From an uncultured Eggerthellaceae bacterium (GTDB lineage Bacteria > Actinomycetota > Coriobacteriia > Coriobacteriales > Eggerthellaceae), in assembly GCA_934617425.1 (NCBI GenBank), contig CAKTUD010000001.1, positions 535,677 to 599,676 on the forward strand: a stretch of 64,000 nt of DNA, read 5' to 3'. Position numbers and translations under genes: made by a program. Below the pieces are notes generated by a model that ran no database searches, had not been told where the DNA came from, and was given only the letters and a program-made list of their open reading frames with translations. Shown piece after piece: positions 32,661 to 41,501 of this stretch. Positions within the stretch are counted from its first letter, which is position 1; every line of letters starts with the position of its first letter.

Positions 32661-34527
32661 GTGGAAAGAACACGCAAAGGCGGCATGCTGAGCAAAGTCT
32701 TCATGACATTCTTGGCTGCCGTGCTGGTGTTGGGCCTCAACCCCCGCTGTGTCTCGTGCCGCTGAGCTCGGCTCGGGCGATGGGGGGGGTAGCTGCCGAA
32801 TCCACGCAGCTTGACGTCAGCGACACACAAGTGGTGGACGAACAAGATACGTCCGCTAATGTGGATTCTGACGATGCCTCAAATGGACAATCTGCCGAAT
32901 CCGTCGATTCTGCGACATCTGTTGCCATCTCCGCAGAGGAAGGCGAGCAGGTAGCAGATGAAAGCGAATCTGCCGACCAGGCATCGGAGGACATGAGCCC
33001 TGATGAGCTCATCGCGCTTATGAGCGCCGCGGGCGGCTCCGCAGCGGTGCAGGATGCCACTGCGACAGGCAAGAAGATGTCCGACGTGAAACCGGGCAAA
33101 TGCACCGTCTCCGCGAATTTGGTGGTTCCGGGTGAATACAATACGGTGCTCAAGGGCGTTGACGCATACGCCACCAACCCGGATAATCCCCAAGGAAAAA
33201 CCGATGACGACCCGAACAACGGCGGCGAAGGCCTTACGGCAACACACGAGAACGCCCCCACTATGGGCGTGGAGAACAATGCCACCTTGGAAGTTGCGGC
33301 CGATGGCACGCGTACCATCGTGTTGAACATTCCCAACCCCGTGTTCACCATTCAAGGCATTGACGGTTGCGACAATGCCACCGCTGAGGCAACCAGCACT
33401 ATTAACGGCTCCTACGGTCTTAAAACCAGTCGTATCAACCAGGTAAAGTTCACACTGGCATGCCGATCTGGTGCAGGTGACTGAAAAGGTGCGCGGCGAC
33501 GTGGGAGATCAGAACAACTTCACGGCCAAGGACGTGCAGCAGACGCAGACCGTCTGCACGTTCAACGATTGCAAAGAACATCCCACGCTTTTGTTCCAAG
33601 ATTAGAATGTTCCGCTAGAGCTGCGCGTTGACGTGGCTGGATGTCTCGACGGTTCCGCCTTGCAAGGGACTCGTATCGATCGTCGCAAAAGAGGGCCTGT
33701 ACGAGAACTGGACTTATCAAAAAGGCATTCCTGAGGGCGAGGGCTATACGTGCTCTTATGGTACCGGCAGCAATGACAAGTATGGAAAGTATCTGCCCGG
33801 CACCTATACGGCTACGGTTACGCTTGAAGACGGCTATGTGTGGTCTGACAACACTACCGACCCGCTAACCGTCTCGTGGACTATCAACGAAGCTAAAGCC
33901 ATTGCCAAACCTGCGGTTGAGAACAACGGAGGTTATTTCTACTACGATGGCGACGAGCATGGTTTGAAGATTACGCAGAACGGCAGCGCCGAGATCGAGG
34001 GCCTGCAGTTTACTCGTGATGAACCGACGGCAGCCGCCGTGGGATATTACCAAGTTGATATCAAGCCGGCATATGGCTATAAGTGGGAAAATGCGAGCTA
34101 CAACGCAGCTTTCAGCTCGATGGGTACCTACACCTACGAGATCGCCCCGATTAAAGCGGCTGTTTCTGCAGGAACTTTGGTAATGGGCGTTGACGATTCC
34201 CAGACGGCCGATCTGCCTATTACCTGCTGGAAGACCGCAAGCACCAACGGCTCCGTCGTCGTGACCGCCGATGAAGTGGCAGCTTTGGGTATCACCACGA
34301 AGGGCGTTGCCGCCGATCGCATACTGACTGCTGTTAGCGGTTCGAGCTTCACTTTGCCCGACGACGCTGTGTACGTTGGCGGCTTCAATTTCGAGCTTTC
34401 TGACGACGCGCTGCCCGTAGTCGACAACTACAACATATTCATCGATCGAGAGGGTTGGATTCGCGCTTGCGATTTGGCGCGATCGGCGAATCGCGAATGC
34501 CGTTCAGCGGGGCTTTCCGACAGATAA
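32661..34527 (+). pseudogene. Degraded secreted/surface protein gene
   Basis: A GTG at 32661 behind AAGGAGGG opens a signal peptide (basic N-region, then LAAVLVLGLN), but the frame ends at TGA 32761-32763. The mature part continues in another frame (MGGVAAESTQLDVSD, an acidic Ser/Asp/Glu linker, then a beta-rich domain with PNPVFTIQGI) to a TGA at 33482-33484. Coding character then resumes in a third frame (ADLVQVTEKVRGD ... LLFQD) to a TAG at 33603-33605, and again in a further frame from about 33628 to 34527 (TYTATVTLEDGYVWSDN and similar beta-rich sequence). No LPXTG, membrane anchor or repeat end is present. At least three frame changes and one in-frame stop make a pseudogene far likelier than separate genes. 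The first shift lies near runs of five C and eight G. Confidence 0.75.
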
Positions 34528-34546
34528 TTGCTTTTTCACTTGTGGT

Positions 34547-34573
34547 GTGTTACAAAATAAAAAATCGTAACAC
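34547..34573. promoter_or_regulatory. Dyad GTGTTAC-n13-GTAACAC before the ABC importer operon
   Basis: Perfect 7-nt arms at 34547-34553 and 34567-34573, separated by an A-rich 13-nt spacer, 84 nt before the substrate-binding protein start. A candidate operator for a metal- or nutrient-responsive repressor. Confidence 0.45.
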
Positions 34574-34656
34574 CGAACCGGGAAAGCGCTAGGGCATGGG
34601 CGATGGCGGGAAACCGCCCCGTTGCAAGCACGGTGCTTTCGCAAGGAGGGCCAATC

Positions 34657-36315
34657 ATGATCAACGCAAACAGCATCTCTCGTCGAACGTTCGCCAAAAT
34701 GCTTGGGGCGGGTGCCGCAGCAGTTCCCTTTGTTGGCGTTCTTGCCGGTTGCTCGGGTCGCGCTGCGGACGGCTCGTCGTCTGCAGCCCAAGAAGCTTCG
34801 AGCGAAGCGAAGACCCAGGTTATCGTAACCATGCCCCCGTCATCAGAGCCTGAGGCGGGCTTCAATCCGTTGGTGTCATGGGGCTGCGGCGAGCATGTGC
34901 ACGAGCCGCTTATCCAATCGACGCTTATCACGACCACGGTCGACATGGGCTTCAAAAACGATCTTGCCACTTCTTATGAGTGCTCGGATGATGGTCTTAC
35001 TTGGGCGTTTGCGATTCGCGACGACGTGAAGTTCACCGACGGGGAGCCGCTTACGGCGGCCGACGTTGCTTTCACGCTCAAGGGGATCATGTCCTCGGAA
35101 GCTTCGGAATGCGACCTTTCCATGGTGAGTTCGGTCGAGGCGCCCGATGATACTACGGTCAGACTGCGGCTCAGCAAGCCGTTCAACGCCATCTTATATA
35201 CCCTCGCCGTGATCGGTATCGTGCCCGAGCATGCATACGGTTCCGATTATGGCGAGAACCCTATCGGCAGCGGCCGCTATATGCTCGAGCGCTGGGATAA
35301 GGGGCAACAGGTTATCCTCACGGCAAATCCAGACTATTACGGTGACGCTCCCAAGATGCAGCGCGTGGTGGTGGTCTTTAAAGAGGAGGACGCATCGCTC
35401 GCGTCCGCGAAAGCCAGCGAGGCTGATGTTGCCTACACCTCGGCTACCTTCGCGGCCAACCAGCCCAAGGGGTTCGACCTTCTCAACTGCGCCTCCGTGG
35501 ATTCGCGCGGCATTTCGCTGCCTACGGTTGCCGCCGGGGCGCCGGCGACGCGCTCTAATGGCGTCGATTACGAAACCGGCAATGATGTGACTTCCGATAT
35601 CGCTATGCGCCGCGCCATCAACTACGGAGTCGACCGCACTTCGCTTATCGACCATGTTCTTTCCGGCTATGGCGAAGCAGCTTACAGCGTGTGCGACGGC
35701 ATGCCTTGGGCAAATGAGGCGATGCGCTGCGAAACCGATGTCGCCAAGGCGAAAAGCATTCTCGACGATGCTGGTTGGACGCCTTCATCCGATGGGATTC
35801 GCGAGAAAGACGGTACGCGCGCAAGCGTCACGCTGTATTATGCCGCCGGCGACACCGTGCGCCAAGCCATCGCCACCGAATTCGCCGAGCAGATGAAAGA
35901 TCTCGGCATAGAGGTGAATCTCAAGGGCGCCAGCTGGGACGACATCTACCTGCGTCAATTCAGTGACCTGGTGCTTTGGGGCTGGGGAAGCAATTCACCC
36001 ATCGAACTGTATAACCTTACGTATTCTGCGGGCGTGGGCAACTACGCCTCGTACAAGAATGCTACGGTCGATGCGCACATCGATGCCGCCTTGGCGACCC
36101 CGCGCGTGGAAGATTCTTACGACGAATGGAAGCTTGCGCAGTGGGACGGCGTCGAGGGCGTAGCTCCGCAGGGCGCAGCCACGTGGGTATGGTTCGCGAA
36201 TGTCGACCACCTGTATTTCGTCAAAGAAAACCTTGTCGTTGCCGAGCAGAAGCGCCACCCGCATGGTCATGGCTGGAGCTTGGTGAACAACGTCGACCAG
36301 TGGGAATGGGCTTAA
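34657..36315 (+). CDS. ABC importer substrate-binding lipoprotein, peptide/nickel type
   Basis: A 552-residue family 5 solute-binding protein. The N-terminus carries a twin-arginine motif (SRRTF) before the hydrophobic stretch and a lipobox LAGC, so it is probably a Tat-exported lipoprotein anchored outside the membrane. The fold is shown by SDDGLTWAFAIRDDVKFTDGEPLTAADVAFTLK, GSGRYMLERW, LTANPDYYGDAP and RRAINYGVDRTSLIDHVL. Start at 34657 follows GGAGGG; an in-frame start at 34603 is less likely. First of five importer genes. Family members bind peptides, nickel, or nickel chelates; the His-rich ATPase downstream favours a metal. Confidence 0.88.
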   Translation: MINANSISRRTFAKMLGAGAAAVPFVGVLAGCSGRAADGSSSAAQEASSEAKTQVIVTMPPSSEPEAGFNPLVSWGCGEHVHEPLIQSTLITTTVDMGFKNDLATSYECSDDGLTWAFAIRDDVKFTDGEPLTAADVAFTLKGIMSSEASECDLSMVSSVEAPDDTTVRLRLSKPFNAILYTLAVIGIVPEHAYGSDYGENPIGSGRYMLERWDKGQQVILTANPDYYGDAPKMQRVVVVFKEEDASLASAKASEADVAYTSATFAANQPKGFDLLNCASVDSRGISLPTVAAGAPATRSNGVDYETGNDVTSDIAMRRAINYGVDRTSLIDHVLSGYGEAAYSVCDGMPWANEAMRCETDVAKAKSILDDAGWTPSSDGIREKDGTRASVTLYYAAGDTVRQAIATEFAEQMKDLGIEVNLKGASWDDIYLRQFSDLVLWGWGSNSPIELYNLTYSAGVGNYASYKNATVDAHIDAALATPRVEDSYDEWKLAQWDGVEGVAPQGAATWVWFANVDHLYFVKENLVVAEQKRHPHGHGWSLVNNVDQWEWA

Positions 36316-36338
36316 AGCCCACGGTGGCGTATAGAGAC

Positions 36339-37331
36339 ATGGCAAAATTCGTCGTTAAGAGCATAGTGCGTTTCGTGCTGCTTATGCTGGCGGTAAGCTT
36401 CGTTGTATTCGCTCTGGTAAGTGCGTCTCCTATCGATCCTGTTCAGGCGAACGTCGGGCAGGCGGCTTATGCGAACATGAGCGAAGCGAAGCGCGCGGCC
36501 CTTACGCAGTATTGGGGCGGCGACACACCGCTTTTCGAGCGTTATATCCATTGGATGGGCGATCTTTTGCAGGGCGATATGGGAATGTCGCTTCGTTTTA
36601 ATGCGCCAGTTGCGCAGGTTATCGCCGAGCGCGCGGGCAATTCGTTTTTGCTGATGTTCGTCGCTTGGGTTGCAAGCGGCGCATTCGGATTCGTGCTGGG
36701 GGTTTCCGCCGGGGTTTTTAGGGGGAGCGTCATCGACAAGTTCGTGCGCGGGTATTGCTATGTGCTGGCGGCTACTCCTTCGTTTTGGGTAGGGCTCATC
36801 TTGCTGACGGTTTTCGCGGTGTGGTTGGGGTGGTTCCCGTTGGGGCTATCAGTACCCGTAGGTGCATCTGCCGGGGCTGTTTCTGCTGCTGACGTGCTAT
36901 CTCATTTGGCGCTCCCCGCCATAACGTTGTCTTTGGTCGGGGTAGCGAGCATTGCTTTGCACACGCGTGAAAAGGCCGTCGACATAATGGAGAGCGACTA
37001 TGTGCGCTTTGCGCGCGTGCGTGGCGAGAGTACGGGTCAGACGGTCGTGCATCATGTGCTGCGCAACGTGGCGCTTCCGGCGCTTACGCTGCAGTTTGCT
37101 TCGATCTCCGAGATATTTGGCGGATCGGTGTTGGTCGAGCAGGTGTTTTCATATCCGGGACTCGGGCAGGCGGCGGTGACCGCGGGTGTGGGCAGCGATG
37201 TTGCGCTTTTAGCGGGGATCGCGCTGGTTTCCGCGGCGCTTGTTTTTGGCGGCAACACCATAGCCAACGTGCTTTACGGAGTGATCGATCCGCGCATGCG
37301 CGTGAATACGCATAAAGGGGCGATTTTTTGA
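36339..37331 (+). CDS. ABC importer permease, DppB/NikB type
   Basis: A 330-residue permease with a single long N-terminal helix (MAKFVVKSIVRFVLLMLAVSFVVFAL) and five more helices, with the inner-membrane coupling segment SDYVRFARVRGES near residue 230. An ATG at 36306, inside the preceding gene, is an alternative start. Its stop overlaps the next start (TGATG). Confidence 0.9.
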   Translation: MAKFVVKSIVRFVLLMLAVSFVVFALVSASPIDPVQANVGQAAYANMSEAKRAALTQYWGGDTPLFERYIHWMGDLLQGDMGMSLRFNAPVAQVIAERAGNSFLLMFVAWVASGAFGFVLGVSAGVFRGSVIDKFVRGYCYVLAATPSFWVGLILLTVFAVWLGWFPLGLSVPVGASAGAVSAADVLSHLALPAITLSLVGVASIALHTREKAVDIMESDYVRFARVRGESTGQTVVHHVLRNVALPALTLQFASISEIFGGSVLVEQVFSYPGLGQAAVTAGVGSDVALLAGIALVSAALVFGGNTIANVLYGVIDPRMRVNTHKGAIF

Positions 37332-38212
37332 TGGCCGAGTTGGAAAGTGCGTGCGCTTCTTCGGCTGCGCCGCTTTTACATGCCCCCGAAGGACGTGGTT
37401 CCAACCGCGTGTTCGCTTTGGGCACTTGCCTAGCTGCGATCTTGGCGCTGGCCGCCATTGTGGTGGCGGGCATTTTTCTTAGTGATGCCGCTACGCAATC
37501 GAATTTCGCGCAAAAGAACATGGCCCCCTGCGCCGCGCATCTTTTCGGTACCGACTGGATGGGGCGCGATATGTTGACGCGCACGCTGGCCGGTCTCTCT
37601 ACGAGCGTTTTGCTCGGGTTGGCCGCAGCAACCGCTTCGGCGTTTATCGCGCTGGCTTTGGCCGCGTTTGCGGCTTTGGGCGGAAAACGGGCCGATGCCG
37701 TTGTCACCTGGTTGGTCGACCTGATTATGGGCATCCCGCATATCGTTTTGCTGATTTTGATTTCGTTTGCATTGGGCAAAGGGTTTTGGGGCGTTGCCGT
37801 GGGCGTTGCACTTACTCATTGGCCAAGCCTCACGCGCGTGTTGCGCGCAGAGATCCTGCAGGTTCGTCAGGCTCCTTACGTGGCGGTTGCTCGCAAGCTG
37901 GGGCAAAGCCGCGCAAAGATTGCCCTCACGCATATGCTCCCTGCGGTGTTTCCGCAGTTCGTCGTTGGCTTGGTGCTTCTTTTCCCCCATGCGATCTTGC
38001 ACGAGGCGGCGGTGACGTTTTTGGGTTTCGGCCTATCTCCTGATCAGCCTGCTATCGGAATCATCCTCAGCGAATCGATGGGCTATCTTTCGGCGGGCAT
38101 GTGGTGGCTTGCGGTGTTTCCCGGTTTAGCGCTGGTTGTTTGCGTGCTGCTGTTCGACTTGGCCGGTTCGAGCCTGCGCAAGCTTGTCGATCCGCATACG
38201 GCGCAGAGGTAG
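37331..38212 (+). CDS. ABC importer permease, DppC/NikC type
   Basis: A 293-residue second permease: FGTDWMGRDMLTRTLAGLSTS after the first helix and the coupling segment EILQVRQAPYVAVARKLG are typical of the DppC/NikC/OppC branch. It overlaps the first permease by 1 nt, and the first ATPase begins 5 nt after it. Confidence 0.92.
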   Translation: MAELESACASSAAPLLHAPEGRGSNRVFALGTCLAAILALAAIVVAGIFLSDAATQSNFAQKNMAPCAAHLFGTDWMGRDMLTRTLAGLSTSVLLGLAAATASAFIALALAAFAALGGKRADAVVTWLVDLIMGIPHIVLLILISFALGKGFWGVAVGVALTHWPSLTRVLRAEILQVRQAPYVAVARKLGQSRAKIALTHMLPAVFPQFVVGLVLLFPHAILHEAAVTFLGFGLSPDQPAIGIILSESMGYLSAGMWWLAVFPGLALVVCVLLFDLAGSSLRKLVDPHTAQR

Positions 38213-38217
38213 AGACT

Positions 38218-39198
38218 ATGCAGAACGAAGATCATCGCGATTTCCAAAAGCACCATCATCACACTCACGCGCTAAGCTCGCATCATGAACACGGCCATCA
38301 CCTGCTGCAAGTGGAAGATCTCACCGTGTCGTTTCGCATGTATGATGAGCAGCAACCGTTTTTCCACGCCAAAAAGAAGCGCGTCGAAGTGCTGCATGGC
38401 TTAAGCCTTTCCGTGCATGCGGGCGAGATTATCGCCGTCGTAGGGGCGTCGGGCTCGGGTAAGACCCTCCTTGCCGACGCCATCATGGGCGCCTTCGAGC
38501 CGAATGCGCATGTGACGGGAAACGTTTGGTTTGACGGCGAGCTGCAGGATGCGCGCGGTCTCGCAATGCTTCGCGGGCACGGGATATCGATGGTGCCGCA
38601 AAGCGTGCGTGCGCTCGATCCTTTGGTGCGGGTGGGGCGCCAGGTCGAAGGGTTTGCTGCTTCGCGCGATCAGCGCCATGCGCGTCGTGAGAAGCGCGAG
38701 TTGCTTTTCGAGCGCTATGGTTTGGTGCCTGAGGTGGCGCTTATGTACCCGCATGAGCTTTCGGGCGGTATGGCGCGACGTGTGCTTTTGTGCACTGCGC
38801 TCATGGACGATCCGCGCGTGATCGTTGCCGACGAGCCCACCCCGGGGCTCGATCTTGATTTGGCTGTTCGCGCGATGGATGATTTTCGTGCATTCGCCGA
38901 TCAGGGCAATGGGGTTCTGCTCATAACCCATGATATCGAGCTTGCCTTGCGCGTTGCCGACCGCATTGCGGTGTTTAAGGACGGCACTGTGGTCGAGGAG
39001 ACGGCGGTGGAGAATTTCGATTCTCCCGAGCATTTGTCGCACCCGTTCTCGCGCGAGCTTTGGCGCGCGTTGGATGAAGTGGTTTTCGCTGCACCCTTCG
39101 ATAGCGGATTGCATGCAGAAGGCGTTGCCTCCGAAGGGCGCCTGCAAGGAAAAGCCTTGGCTTCGATCGGCTCGGACGAGGGGAGTTCTGTATGCTAG
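38218..39198 (+). CDS. ABC importer ATPase with histidine-rich N-terminus
   Basis: A 326-residue ATPase of the DppD/NikD type: Walker A GASGSGKTLL, signature LSGGMARR, Walker B VIVADEPTPGLD. Eleven of the first 28 residues are histidine, placed before the ABC domain begins (LLQVEDLTVSF). Such stretches bind nickel, zinc or cobalt in many metal-handling proteins, so this strengthens a transition metal as substrate or regulator of transport. The gene overlaps the next ATPase by 7 nt. Confidence 0.9.
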   Translation: MQNEDHRDFQKHHHHTHALSSHHEHGHHLLQVEDLTVSFRMYDEQQPFFHAKKKRVEVLHGLSLSVHAGEIIAVVGASGSGKTLLADAIMGAFEPNAHVTGNVWFDGELQDARGLAMLRGHGISMVPQSVRALDPLVRVGRQVEGFAASRDQRHARREKRELLFERYGLVPEVALMYPHELSGGMARRVLLCTALMDDPRVIVADEPTPGLDLDLAVRAMDDFRAFADQGNGVLLITHDIELALRVADRIAVFKDGTVVEETAVENFDSPEHLSHPFSRELWRALDEVVFAAPFDSGLHAEGVASEGRLQGKALASIGSDEGSSVC

Positions 39199-39797
39199 AG
39201 GCGCGAGGCATCGCATTCGGCTATGGTGCGCAATTGCTTTACCAGGGTTTTGACTTGTCGGTTGCTCCTGGTGAACGGGTGGCGCTTAGCGCTCCTTCGG
39301 GTTTTGGCAAGACGACGCTGTGCCGCATCCTTGCGGGTTACGAGCATCCGTGGGAAGGGGACGTCGTAGCCGACGGCCGCCTGCTTCCTCGCAAGGGCGT
39401 ATCCCCTGTTCAGTTGATTGTGCAAAATCCCGAAACTGCTGTCGACCCGCGTTTGCGCATGGCTAAAACGCTCGCTCAGGCCGGTACTGTGCCCGACCGC
39501 ATTATCGAAGGGCTTGGCATCCGCGAAGCGTGGCTCACGCGCTATCCTCATGAGCTTTCCGGCGGTGAACTGCAGCGATTTTGTATTGCCCGTGCGCTTG
39601 CGTCTTCGCCGCGATATCTCATCGCCGACGAGATATCGACTATGCTCGATGCCGTTACGCAGGCCCAGATCTGGAGCTTTCTGCTAAAAGAGATCAAGCG
39701 CGAAAAGATGGGCCTGGTGTTTGTCTCTCATTCGCCGGCTCTCACGGAAAAAATCGCCACGCGCGTGATTGACCTGCGGAAATGCGCCAAGAGCTAG
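39192..39797 (+). CDS. ABC importer ATPase, DppF/NikE type
   Basis: A 201-residue, short ATPase: Walker A APSGFGKTTL, signature LSGGELQR, Walker B YLIADEISTMLD, H-loop VSHS. It lacks the C-terminal extension usual for oligopeptide ATPases, as NikE-type proteins often do. Last gene of the five-gene importer operon. Confidence 0.9.
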   Translation: MLEARGIAFGYGAQLLYQGFDLSVAPGERVALSAPSGFGKTTLCRILAGYEHPWEGDVVADGRLLPRKGVSPVQLIVQNPETAVDPRLRMAKTLAQAGTVPDRIIEGLGIREAWLTRYPHELSGGELQRFCIARALASSPRYLIADEISTMLDAVTQAQIWSFLLKEIKREKMGLVFVSHSPALTEKIATRVIDLRKCAKS

Positions 39798-39875
39798 CTT
39801 TTCTCCAAAACCATTTGGGCAACTCGTGATGAATTGTCAACGACCCCGAAACACTGTGCACGACAAATGCCGGCA

Positions 39876-39884
39876 TGGTATACT
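39876..39884 (+). promoter_or_regulatory. Extended -10 promoter of rpsA
   Basis: TGGTATACT (39876-39884) is an extended -10 element; the -35 region is weak, as expected for that class. The transcript would carry a leader of about 160 nt with a 9-pair hairpin (39891-39899 with 39905-39913). Confidence 0.55.
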
Positions 39885-40048
39885 AATGCAGCTTGTAAGA
39901 CGGACTTGCAAGCGACAGTATTGGCCCCCGAGACATGTTTGTTGCACGGCATGAGGTTTTCTAGCAAGGTTTCATGTCACCCGAACATGGTAAATGTTAG
40001 CAATCAATCATGGCGAAGGGTCCCCGAGTATATTGAAAGGGGTCCGTT

Positions 40049-41251
40049 TTGACCGAAATCAAAAATCCGTCCGTCATCGATTTCTCGGACATCTCCGACG
40101 AGCAGATGAACCAGATGATCGATGGCACCCTTACCGAGTTCGACGAGGGCGACCTGGTTGATGGCACGGTCGTGAAGATTGAGCGCGACGAGGTTTTGGT
40201 GGACATCGGCTTCAAGAGCGAGGGCGTTATCCCTGTTCGCGAGCTCTCCATCCGCAAGGATGCCGATCCTGCCGATTTGGTTACCGTTGGTGACGAGATC
40301 GAGGCTTTGGTTCTTCAGAAGGAAGACAAGGACGGTCGCCTGATTCTTTCCAAGAAGCGCGCCGAGTACGAGCGTGCTTGGATCTCCGTCGAGGAGAAGT
40401 TCAAGGCCGGCGAGCCTGTTACCGGCGAGGTTATCGAAGTCGTCAAGGGCGGCCTGATCCTCGACATCGGCCTGCGCGGCTTCCTGCCTGCATCTTTGGT
40501 TGACCTTCGCCGCGTGAAGGATCTGGATGCCTACATGGGCACCGAGCTCGAGGCGCGCATCATTGAGATGGATCGCAACCGCAACAACGTCGTTCTTTCT
40601 CGTCGTGTCATCCTCGAAGAGGGCCGCAAGAACGAGCGCGTTGAGATTCTTGCCAAGCTTTCCAAGGGCATGCGTCTTAAGGGCACCGTTTCCTCTATCG
40701 TCGACTTCGGCGCATTCGTCGACCTGGGCGGCATCGACGGCCTGGTTCACATCTCCGAGCTTTCTTGGAACCATGTCAACCATCCTTCCGAGGTTGTCAA
40801 GGTCGGCCAGGAAGTCGAGGTCGAGGTTCTCGACGTCGATCTTCAGCGCGAGCGCATCTCCCTCGGTCTCAAGCAGACCACGCCTGATCCGTGGATCAAG
40901 CTCGTCGAGAACTACCCTGTCGGCACCATCGTCGACGGCACCGTTACCAAGGTTGTCCCCTTTGGCGCATTCGTCGCTCTGGGCGAGAACACCGAGGGCT
41001 TGGTGCACATCTCCGAGATGGCTCCGCGTCACATCGACACGCCTGCACAGGTCGTGAAGGTTGGCGACGTTGTCAAGGTCAAGGTTATGGATGTCAACCC
41101 CGAGCGTCGTCGCATCAGCCTGTCCATGAAGGCCGCTGCTGCAGAGCTTGGCATCGAGATTGAAGTCGATGGCTCCATCCAGCCCGAAGAGCGTCCTGCT
41201 AAAAAGGCTGACGCTCCCGCCGAGGAAGCTGCTGCTACCGAGGCCGAGTAG
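40049..41251 (+). CDS. rpsA: 30S ribosomal protein S1
   Basis: A 400-residue S1 with four S1/OB domains (about residues 34-107, 120-187, 204-276 and 290-362), each with the GTVxxIxxFGAFVDLGGIDGLVHISELS-type strand pattern, the number usual for actinobacterial and Gram-positive S1 proteins. The start is TTG at 40049, six bases after a GAAAGGGG site. The tail is acidic and alanine-rich. Followed by a strong terminator. Confidence 0.93.
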   Translation: MTEIKNPSVIDFSDISDEQMNQMIDGTLTEFDEGDLVDGTVVKIERDEVLVDIGFKSEGVIPVRELSIRKDADPADLVTVGDEIEALVLQKEDKDGRLILSKKRAEYERAWISVEEKFKAGEPVTGEVIEVVKGGLILDIGLRGFLPASLVDLRRVKDLDAYMGTELEARIIEMDRNRNNVVLSRRVILEEGRKNERVEILAKLSKGMRLKGTVSSIVDFGAFVDLGGIDGLVHISELSWNHVNHPSEVVKVGQEVEVEVLDVDLQRERISLGLKQTTPDPWIKLVENYPVGTIVDGTVTKVVPFGAFVALGENTEGLVHISEMAPRHIDTPAQVVKVGDVVKVKVMDVNPERRRISLSMKAAAAELGIEIEVDGSIQPEERPAKKADAPAEEAAATEAE

Positions 41252-41272
41252 TTTTTCAGGCTGCATATCTTT

Positions 41273-41302
41273 AGAAAGGAGGCGCAAGCCTCCTTTCTTT
41301 TT
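41273..41302 (+). terminator. Terminator of rpsA
   Basis: AGAAAGGAGGC (41273-41283), tetraloop GCAA, perfect complement 41288-41298, then TTTT. Confidence 0.93.
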
Positions 41303-41501
41303 GCCTATCTTGCAGGCGTATTGGACTGCGGAACAAAAGCGCGCGGGCTGTTGGGCAAGGTGAATTTGGACCTTACGGAAAGGTTTCGACGTGCCGAGAT
41401 AACAGAGGCGCTTCCCTTCGCGGAAGTTACCCTTGGTTGTCGCTTGGGGTTGTGCGACAATGAAGGCGAACAATACGAACTGAATATCTTGAGGTGCTTT
41501 C

